This document shows, piece after piece, positions 1-9,100 of a stretch of DNA of 64,000 nucleotides (positions are counted from its first letter, which is position 1; every line of letters begins with the position of its first letter). Below the pieces are notes generated by a model. That model was not told the DNA's origin, made no database searches, and saw nothing but the letters and a program-made list of their open reading frames with translations. The stretch covers positions 2,108,001 through 2,172,000 of the forward strand of contig NZ_CP044549.1 in assembly GCF_009859475.1 (NCBI RefSeq), given 5' to 3'. A program made the translations under genes and the position numbers. The stretch comes from Hydrogenophaga sp. BPS33 (GTDB taxonomy: Bacteria > Pseudomonadota > Gammaproteobacteria > Burkholderiales > Burkholderiaceae_C).

Positions 1-1
1 A

Positions 2-1198
2 GGCCTGTCGTTGAACGCCTGGCACTGGCCGCTGGCCTTGCCCGGCGTGGCACCCGATGCCGCGCCGGCCGCGTGGATTCAGCAAACCATGGGCATGCTG
101 GCCGCTGAGCCGGCCGCTCCCTTGCTGTTGCGCGAGTGGGTCGCCGACGCCACCCGCCAAGGTGCCGCGCCCTGGCTGCTGCGCCACATGGACCGTGCCA
201 GCGCGCAGCAATTGCTGGTGTGGGTGGAAGCCCCGCGCACCGCACCGATGCCCATGGCACGCGGCGCGCAGCCCCTGGTGCCGCACGCGCCGCACGTGCT
301 GCGCGATCCTCTGGGGCAGGTGCATGCCGTGCCGCGCGCCGCGCCACCCGCTATCGACTGGTTGCCCGCCGTGTTGCGCAGCGCCCGTTGGAGCGTTGCC
401 GCGCCTGCCGACCGGCCCCGGCCCGCACCGGTGGCTGCCCCCCCGGCACGCGAGGCGGGCGGTGCTGTGCCGCGTGCGCGGACCCGCCCGGGCGAGGTGC
501 CACCGTGGTTGCCCGGCGAGGTGGTGCTGCCCTTGCGCGCCGCGCCGCGCGAAGGCACTTCGCCGGTGGACGGCGCCACCACGCCCACTACCGCGCCCGT
601 GCGCGCCCGGCCCAGCGTGCCGGACACGTCGCACGCGGCATGGGACGAAGGCGCGGTGACCCGCGCAGGGGGGCTGCTGTTCCTGTTGCCCGTGCTGGAG
701 CGGCTGGGCTTTGCCCCCTGGCAGAAGGCGCAACCCGAACGGCCCATGGGCGCGGCCATCCTCGGCGAGGCCTTGCGGCGCTTGCGCGCGCCCCAGGCAG
801 ATCCGGCCTGGGCCTTGGTGGCCAGCCTGCCGCACGCGCCGGGCCGCAGCGTTGCCGAATGGGCACTGCTGCCCGAACGCTGCCTGGCGTATGTCGGCGC
901 TGCCCACGCGTTCGCGGGCGAACACATGGTTCAACACATGGCCGCGCACTGGCTGCTCGCGGCGCGGCGTTACCTGCACCGTGAGTGCCGCATCGGCCTG
1001 GCGCATCTGTGCCTGCGGCCCGCCCGCCTGCGCTGGAGCGCCACCCATCTCGACGTGTGCTTCGCCCTCGGCGACGCCGACGCGGGCGTGCGCCGCTGGG
1101 GCCTGGACATCGACCCCGGCTGGCTGCCCTGGCTGGAACGCGTGGTCGCTTTCGAATACCGCCAGGGCCTGCCCCGTGCCACAGGAGAAGGCCGTTGA
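2..1198 (+). CDS. eCIS tape-measure-family protein, 5' incomplete
   Basis: The reading frame is open to the window edge, so the N-terminus probably lies upstream; a TTG at 11 is the first possible start inside the window. About 395 residues are visible. Residues near 215-240 of the visible part read AGGLLFLLPVLERLGF, which resembles the hallmark 'AGLVLL.P.L..LFERLGL' segment of the contractile injection system tape-measure family (Afp14/Pvc14-type, Pfam CIS_TMP). The middle is Pro/Ala/Arg-rich and looks disordered. The stop codon overlaps the TTG start of the AAA+ ATPase gene (TTGA), and that pairing is the usual eCIS gene order. In known systems this protein helps set tube and sheath length. 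The family call rests on one motif plus context. Confidence 0.6.
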   Translation, partial: GLSLNAWHWPLALPGVAPDAAPAAWIQQTMGMLAAEPAAPLLLREWVADATRQGAAPWLLRHMDRASAQQLLVWVEAPRTAPMPMARGAQPLVPHAPHVLRDPLGQVHAVPRAAPPAIDWLPAVLRSARWSVAAPADRPRPAPVAAPPAREAGGAVPRARTRPGEVPPWLPGEVVLPLRAAPREGTSPVDGATTPTTAPVRARPSVPDTSHAAWDEGAVTRAGGLLFLLPVLERLGFAPWQKAQPERPMGAAILGEALRRLRAPQADPAWALVASLPHAPGRSVAEWALLPERCLAYVGAAHAFAGEHMVQHMAAHWLLAARRYLHRECRIGLAHLCLRPARLRWSATHLDVCFALGDADAGVRRWGLDIDPGWLPWLERVVAFEYRQGLPRATGEGR

Positions 1199-3141
1199 AC
1201 GCCGCCGTCCCGCCGCTGCTCTCGCCGCCCCTGTCCACAGGCCTGTTCGGCTGGCTCGCGCCCGACGCGCTGGCGTCCGACGCGCCCGCCGAAGCGCAGT
1301 GGCTGGCCGCCCAGGCCCACGAGCGGCCGCTGGCCTGCACCGAACTGACCGACACCCTGGCCTTGTGGCACCGCGCCCCACCGGCGCAGGACCAGCCGCT
1401 GCACCAGCTGTGCCAGGCCCTGGCACTGAACGACAGCGAATGCATGGCACTGGCCTTGTGCCTGGCGGCCGACGCCGACGTGGTCGCCAGCCGCGCGCTG
1501 GCCTGGCTGCAGGCGCCACTGCGCGACGCCTTTCCCACGCCGGGCCTGATCGCCTGCCTCGACGCCCTGCGCGGCCTGTCGGCAGCGCTTTCCCTGAGCG
1601 CCTTGCTCGACGGCCCCGCCCTGGCCTGTGGGCTGTTGCAGTGGGAAGGCGGCACCCGCGCCTTGCCCGATGCGCGCTTGCGCCTGCCCACGCCGCTGGT
1701 GCTCGCGCTCACCGGCGGCCAGGGCCGCTTTCCCGGTGTGCAGTTGGACGCCGGGGATGGCGCGCCCCTCGCCCCCTCGGTGCTCGCGCAGGCAGCGCAC
1801 CAGGCGCAGCAGCTGGCCCCGGGCGAGGCCCTGGTGGTGCGCTGCGGCCACCCGCGCGAGGCACGCGCCGCGTGCGCGGCGATTGCGCGCGCGCGCGGCT
1901 TGCGCGCCGCGTTCATCGACGGCGAAGCGCCGCCCGGTCTGCTGCCGTGGCTGTTGTTGCAACGCGCGCTACCGGTGTGGGTGGCGGAACTCTCGCCCGG
2001 CGAACGGCGGCGCGTGCCCGTGTTGCACGGCGCGCAGGTGTCGCAGCAGTTGCCGCAGCTCGTGGCCAGCGGGCCGGAAGGCAGCTGGACCTGGGACGGG
2101 CAGACCGTGCCGGTGTGGACCGTGCCCGTGCCGCCGGCCGACGAACGCGCGGCCCTGTGGCGCGATGCCGGTCTGTCGCCCGAGGCCGCTGGCCGCCTGG
2201 CGCGGCACCACCGCCACGCCAGCGCGCGCATCGCCGAACTCGCGCACGCGGCGCACCACCTGTGCCGGGGCGAGCCCACCGAGCAAGTCGGTGCGCCCCA
2301 TGTGGCCCGCGCGGCGCGCTCGGCCGGGCAGGATGCGTTGGGCTCGCTGGCGCGCCTGATGCCCGACGATGTGCCCGACAACGCCCTGGTCTTGCCGCCG
2401 GCCTTGCGCCACGATCTCGGCGCGCTGGTCGAACGCTGCCGCCACCGCGACGGCCTGGTCGACGGCCTCGGCCCGGCGGCGCGCGCGCGTTACCAGCCGG
2501 GCGTGCGCGCCTTGCTGGTGGGCGCATCGGGCACCGGCAAGACCCTGGCCTGCGGCTGGCTCGCCACGCAACTGGGCCTGCCGCTGTACCGGGTGGACAT
2601 CGCCAGCGTGAGCAGCAAATACATCGGCGAGACCGAGAAGAACCTGGGCGAGTTGTTCGCGCGCGCCGAGCACGCCGAAGTCGTGCTGCTGTTCGACGAG
2701 GCCGACGCGCTGTTCGCGCGGCGCACCGACGTGAAGGACGCCAACGACCGCTTCGCCAACCAGCAGACCAACTACCTGCTGCAACGCATCGAAGCCTTCG
2801 AAGGCGTGGCGCTGCTCACCAGCAACAGCCGCGCGCGTTTCGACAGCGCCTTCACGCGCCGCCTCGACGCGATCATCGACTTCCCGTTGCCCGGTCCCGA
2901 CGAACGCCGCGCGCTCTGGACCGCCCACCTGGGCGATGCGCACGCACTGAGCGCGGCCGAGCTCAACCGCCTGGCCGTGGGCTGCGAGTTCGCGGGCGGC
3001 CATGTGCGCAACGTGGTGCTGGCCGCGCGCGCCTTGTCCACCGCCGCACCGATCGCCTGGGCGTCGCTCGAACCCGCGCTCGACGCCGAGTACCGCAAGC
3101 TCGGCAAGCGCCTGCCTGCCGCGCTGCTCGGCCAGCGCTGA
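1195..3141 (+). CDS. eCIS-associated AAA+ ATPase (Afp15/Pvc15-type)
   Basis: This is a 648-residue protein. I chose the TTG at 1195 because AGGAGAAGG lies just upstream and the start overlaps the previous stop. The N-terminal half (about 1-420) is poorly conserved. The C-terminal half is a classic AAA+ domain: Walker A GASGTGKT at about 443-450, Walker B VVLLFDEADALF near 495-506, and an arginine-finger region with FTRRLD followed by a lid domain. In eCIS such as Afp and PVC, the equivalent ATPase is needed for assembly or maturation of the particle, or for loading its cargo, inside the producing cell. The preceding tape-measure-like gene and the following giant gene look like one operon, with 3 nt separating this stop from the next start. 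Confidence 0.85.
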   Translation: MNAAVPPLLSPPLSTGLFGWLAPDALASDAPAEAQWLAAQAHERPLACTELTDTLALWHRAPPAQDQPLHQLCQALALNDSECMALALCLAADADVVASRALAWLQAPLRDAFPTPGLIACLDALRGLSAALSLSALLDGPALACGLLQWEGGTRALPDARLRLPTPLVLALTGGQGRFPGVQLDAGDGAPLAPSVLAQAAHQAQQLAPGEALVVRCGHPREARAACAAIARARGLRAAFIDGEAPPGLLPWLLLQRALPVWVAELSPGERRRVPVLHGAQVSQQLPQLVASGPEGSWTWDGQTVPVWTVPVPPADERAALWRDAGLSPEAAGRLARHHRHASARIAELAHAAHHLCRGEPTEQVGAPHVARAARSAGQDALGSLARLMPDDVPDNALVLPPALRHDLGALVERCRHRDGLVDGLGPAARARYQPGVRALLVGASGTGKTLACGWLATQLGLPLYRVDIASVSSKYIGETEKNLGELFARAEHAEVVLLFDEADALFARRTDVKDANDRFANQQTNYLLQRIEAFEGVALLTSNSRARFDSAFTRRLDAIIDFPLPGPDERRALWTAHLGDAHALSAAELNRLAVGCEFAGGHVRNVVLAARALSTAAPIAWASLEPALDAEYRKLGKRLPAALLGQR

Positions 3142-3144
3142 GCA

Positions 3145-6100
3145 ATGGGCCGAGCCGCCGCCGCCACGCTGACCACCGGGGTGGAGCGGCCCCGTGGCGC
3201 CCGCCCCGCGCGGCGCAGTGGCCGTATGGACCCGCTCGCGGGTGGCGTGCTCGACGCGACGCTGGACGAACGCCTCGACGAGGCCGAGGCCCGCCGGGAC
3301 GAACGGCTGGACCTGCGGCGTGAGGCCGCGCCTGAACGCGGCGCGCACGACGGCCTGCCGCGCTACCTGGGTGCCAGCGTGCCCGCTCGCGTGGCGGGCG
3401 CATCGGCCACGCCGGCCTTGCCCGAGGTGGCCGCGCCCACCGCCGACGCCGTGCCCCACGAGCCCGAGGCGCTGGAGATGCGGGAAGACGGCGCGGAGCA
3501 TGCGGAAGTGGCGGATGGTGGTGAGGGAGAAGGCGAGGGCGAAGGCGAAGGTGGTGGGATGGCCGTTGGCCGAGGCGATGCCCGCGCCGCGCCCCGGGCG
3601 CTGGCCGCGGGTGTGGAGGGCGAAGTGCTCGAAGCCGTGCCGCAGGCGTTGCAGGCCGTGGTCGAAGAACCGCTGCTGGCGCCGCCGCTCGTGCGCGAAC
3701 CGCTGGGTTCCCCCTGGGCCGTCGAGGCGCCCGAGCTGTCCGCCTTGCGGCCACCGGCACCACAAGAACAAGCCGAAGACCCGGCGCAGGACAAGTCAAA
3801 GGACAAGGCACAAGGCACACCCCAGGACGATCCGGCCCAGCGCGTGATGGACGCGCGCGAACGCCGCGAGCGCGACGAACAGGCCACCAGCGCCGCGCAG
3901 CAGGCCTGGCACGCGCTCTCGCGCGAGGTGCAGGGCGAGCAGGACGGTTTCGTGCGCCACGCCGATGGCTTGTCTCAGACCCTGGCGCAGCAATGGGAGA
4001 GCGACTCGGCCGGCATCCTGCAGGCGCATACGCAGGACCGCGACGCGATCGACCAGGCCAGCACCCTGGCTGTGGCCACGCTGGAGGCCAACGGTGCGAC
4101 GGCGGTGCACGCATTCGACCAGGCCTCGCGCCGCACGCGCGCCGCCATCCGCGCGGCAGGGCGCAGCGCCTATGGGCTCATCAACGCCGGCAGCGCCAAC
4201 TCGGCCTCGCAGATCGTCTCGGTCGTCTCCAGCCTGGTGGCTGGCCACGTGCAGGCGTTCAACGACACCATCCACGACGCGCAGGCCGAACTCGACACGG
4301 CGATGACCGGCCTCAACGAATGGCGCGACCAGCGGGCCACGCACCATTCGACCGAAACCGGACCCTTCCTGGAGCGGGCCAAGAACGAGAAGCGCCAGTT
4401 GCGCATTCCGCGCTGGGTCGAGCCCGCAGCGCGCCAATTGCAGCAGCGCTTCGACGACAAGAAGCAGGCCTGGGAGCAGTCGCGCGACAACACCTCGTGC
4501 AGCCTGACCTGCAGCTACACCGGCGCGCTCGAAGCCGAGAACACGCGCATGGCGGCGCAAAGCCGCTGCCAGGTGGGCAAGGCCCTGGCCAGCGCGCTCG
4601 ACACCTTGCAGGAACAGACCCGGGCCGGGCGCAAAGCGCTGCGCGAGATCACGCGCCAGCAGGTGCTGCAGGTGCAGCACCAGGCAGAGGCCACGCGCAG
4701 CCGCCTGCACAGCCAGGCGCGTGGCGCCCTGGCCATGCAACACCGCGAGACCCAGGGCGCGGCCAGCGGCGTGGCGGCGGCGGCCCGCTCGGCCTTGCCC
4801 ACCTACGCGCGCCAGGCCATGGGCTTTGGCCAGTCGCTGCGCGACAGCGCGCAACGCGGCGAGCCCACGCTGCGGCGCACCGCCGAGCGCGGCGCCACAC
4901 CCTTGCGCGAAACGGCGTTGCGCCACAGCAGCCAGCTGCAGGAACGCCTGCAGGCCAACCAGCAACGCCACGGTGAGAGCAGCACCGGCTTGCGCACCGA
5001 GCGCGAGGCGCTGCGCCAGGACACGCTGTCCCAATGGCAGGGCTTTCTGGACCAACAGCAGGTCGCCGCGAGCGAACAGCTCGCGCAGGGCGCGGCCAGC
5101 TTCACCGACGCCTTCGCGCAGCTCGCCGGCACCGTGCGCTCGGCCGCCACCGAATGGGCGCAACCGCTGCCGGTGCGCATGGCGCAGTTCATCGCCGGCA
5201 AGCGCGGCGAAGCCGCGACCGCGTTGGACCAGTTGCGCACCGGTGCCGAAGCCCCCACGCCCACCGGCACCGCGCCGCCCCCCGCGCCTGCGGGCGATTG
5301 CCCGCAAGCCGAGGCCGAGGCTGGCGCGCCGGCCGCCGACTGCGGCGGCTGCGCGACCACGGGTGGTGGTGGCGGCGGGGGAGCGGCCACCGGCACGGGT
5401 GCCACGGCCGAGTCCGCCGGCGGCCTGGACCAGCAGCGCGACGACGAGATCGCGCACTACCAGAGCCACCTGCCGGGCAATGATTTCTTCAGCGAGCAGC
5501 TCACGCAAGCCGGCGTGGACGTGGAGCAGGCGCTCGAAGGCCGGGCCAACCGCGTGGTGGGCGGCTTCAGCGGGGCCTTCATGGGCAGCGTGGACGAAAC
5601 CGCCGTGGTCGCCGCGCTGCGCGGCATGACGCGCAACCAGGGCCGCGCGCTCGACATGACGGTTTACCCCGGCCGTCACAACGGCCGCTGGCTCGACGAC
5701 GACCTGCGCGAGCAGCTCGATGCCGACAGCGACGACTACCGCGCCGCCAGCGCCTACCTCAACGGCGACAACGCGGCCGGCGCGGCGATCGAGCTGGCCG
5801 ATTCCACTGGCATCTTCAACGACGACGAGGCGCGCATCGAAGCCGTGATGCGTGCGCTCTCGCCCGAGGAGCTCAGCGCGCTCGGCCGCGACCACGCCGG
5901 CACCCTGGGCGACGTGCGCGACGCGCTGGACAGCACCGACCTGCGCGTGTTCGACGCCCTGGCCGCCGGTGACCACGCGCTGGCCGACGCCGAGCGCCTG
6001 CGCACCGCGGTCACCGAAGCGCGGCGCGACGGCGACGCGGACGCCACGCACCGCGCCATCGAGCAATACACCGGCGCACCGGCGCCGGGCGACTGGCGCG

Positions 6101-9100
6101 CCGAACAGGAGATGAGCGCCGACGACCGCCGCACCGCCACGGTTGACGCGCTCGGCGGCCTGCTCGAAGCCGAGGACGTGGCGCGCGGCGTCACGTCCGA
6201 TGCCGAGATCAGCCGCACCGACCGCGCGGTGGCCTTCGTCACGCGCGACGTCGAGGTCTACGTGGGCGGCGGGCCGGACGGCGGTGGGCAGACCGTCACC
6301 CTGAGCATCACCGGTGCCAACCGCGACCTGGCCGAAGCCTTGCTGCGCCATGCCGAGGACAGCGTGGAAGTGCGTGCCGCGCGGCTGGGCGTGGAGATCC
6401 AGCGCCGGGGCGATCCGCCCGATGCCGTCAACATCGACCGCGCCACGTTCGACCCGCGCTTCGTCGGCGACCTGGCCAACGCCACCCCCGAGCAGCGCGC
6501 GGCCCACCGCACCGCCGCGGCCGAGCGCGCGCGCGTGCTCATGCTGGCCGCCGAGCGTTATGCCGAAGGCGAAGCCACGCCCGAAGACCACGTGCCCGCC
6601 AGCGACGCCGCCAACCCCGACGCCGCGCTGGAAGAAGACCGCGTGGTGCGCGCGCGGGAGCGCCTGATCGGCTCGCTCGAAGCGCGCTTCGGCGCCAACA
6701 CCACCGGCGCCGATCTCGCCGCCGGCCTGCTCACCGACACGCGCCCCACGCCCGAGACCGCCGCGCTCGCCATGGAGCACGCCATGGAAGGCGCGGGCAC
6801 CAACGAAGCGCTGATGTTCCGCTTCACCGAGCGCATGGACCGCGACGAAATCGCCGCCATGCGCGACGCGTACCGGGCCAACACCGGCCGCTCGCTCGAC
6901 GCCGACATGGGCGTCTATGGCGACGGCGAGTTCTTCTCCGAACTCTCGGGCGACGACCGCCTGCGCATGGAACGCGCGCTGCTCGGCCAGCCGCGCAACG
7001 ACCGCGAGCGCCTCGAAGTGGCGGCCTTCGCGCTCGAACAGCAGCGGCGCGAAGCGAGCGACTTCGGCGCGTGGCTGGCCGATGGCACGCTGGCCGATGA
7101 AGCCATGAGCGCCACCGAGAACGAGTTGCAACTGCTCGCGGGCGGTCCGTTCACCGTGGGTGCGCGCGGTGAGATCGAAGACGAGCTCGGCAACTTCGAC
7201 GGGGAGGGCCGCTACACCGGCCCCGACGTCGAACATTTCCGCGCCACCGCCGGCGTGGCGGTGGACATTGCGCAGACCTACGCTTCGCGCATCGACGCCT
7301 TTGCCGACATTGCCACCACCGGCATCGCCATCCTGGGGGCGATCGCGGCGGCGGCCATCAGCGTGGTCACCATGGGCGCTGCCGCGCCGCTGATTGCGGC
7401 GGCCATCGTCACCGGGCTGGCGTCCATGTCGGCCAGCTACGCCATCAAGGGCGGGCGCTATGGCTGGGAGCAGGCGGCGGTGGATTTGGGCATGACGGCG
7501 GTACAGGCCATCACCGCCGGTGTGGGCGCGCAGCTGGGTGCCGCCGCGCAAGTGGCGAGCAAGGGCGCAGCTGCTGCGGGTGCCGCCAGCCGCACCATCA
7601 CCAGCCTGGCGCGCATGTTCACCGGCAATCCGGTGGTCGACCAGATCATCGTCGGCATGGTTTCGGGCTCCATCAGCGGCCTGGGCACCGCCGCGCTGGA
7701 CGAACGCACCTGGGAACACGGCGGGGACGACGCGGTCGGCTGGCTGTTCGCGGGCCTGGCGCGCGGCGCGTTGGTGGGCGGCGCGACGGCGGCGGCCACC
7801 CAATCCATCGAAGCGCTCGCGCGCAACGGCGCATCCATCGCGCGCCAGGCCGAAGCCATTGCCGAACGCGGCGGCCTGCTGAACCGCGCGGCCGGCGGGG
7901 CCCTGGGCATGGTCGGCCGCACCGCCGACAGCGCCAACCGCGCGCTCAACGTGGCCACCGGTGGCGGCGCCATGGGCAGCCTGGGCGCGATGGGGCGGCG
8001 CGGCCTCACGCGCGGTCTGGTGCAGGCCGCAGGCGGCGTGGCCGGGCGCGGCACCGAGCTCGCGTTCGACAGCGCTACCGGCCGCTTCAAGGGCGACATG
8101 GGCGACGCCTTGTTGCAGATGGGGCAGGCCGGTCTGCAAAGCTTTGCACAGGGCATCGGCGAAGGCGGCGCGGAAGCATTTGGCCAGAGCGTGCACAACG
8201 GCCGCCTGCTCGCCGCGGCCGAGCGCATCAACGAGGCGCGCCGCGAGATGGGCATGGCGGACCCGATTCCCGGCGACGCGCTCACACCCGGTTCGCCCTT
8301 GCGCGACGCGGCCGAAGACCTGCTGTTCATGCAGATGCACGGCCGCTTCGGAAGCGACGGCCTGGGCCGCGCGCTCAGCCTGGAGCACATCGCGCAGCAC
8401 GGCGGCATGGCCGCCACCGTGGTCACGCGCTTCCCCGATGCCATCGTCGAAGACGGCATGCGCGCGGCCTTGCTGCGCCACGTGGACCCGGCGCTGCACG
8501 GCGACTTCGCCGACGTGCCCATCCGCGTGCTGCCCGAAGCCGAGTTCCGCGCCGCCACGCGCAGCGCGTTGGGCGATGCGGTCACGCTGATCGAGAACGG
8601 CCAGCCGGTGGTGCTGGTGCGCGAAGGCACGAGCGTGGCGCGCCTGTCCGACGAAGGCCCGCACCTGGTGCAGTCGCGCGACGCCGCCACGCGCGAACGC
8701 GTGGCAAGGCTGGACGAAGCCACGCTCGCGCGCTGGGACGAACTCGATCTGGACACGCAGATCGATCTCTACCGCGACAAGGTGGATTTGGAAATCGACG
8801 CGCACGAGCGCATCCGCGATTCGCTGGTGCGCGAGATGGCCGACGCCGTGCGGCGCGGCGATGCCGAGCGCGTGGCCCGCCTGGCCGAGGAGATGGCGTT
8901 CAACGACGGCACGCTGGGCAACCTGCGCCAACGCGCCGACGACGTGCAAGGCCTGGGCGCAGGGCGGCGCGAGGCCCTGCGCAGCGGCCGCGAAGCCCGG
9001 CCCGACTACCTGGACCAGCCCGCGCGCCTGTTCAGCAAGCGCCGCCGCGCGGCCGATGCCAACGAGGTGCGCGAGGACACCGTGGCCGAGATCGAGCGCC

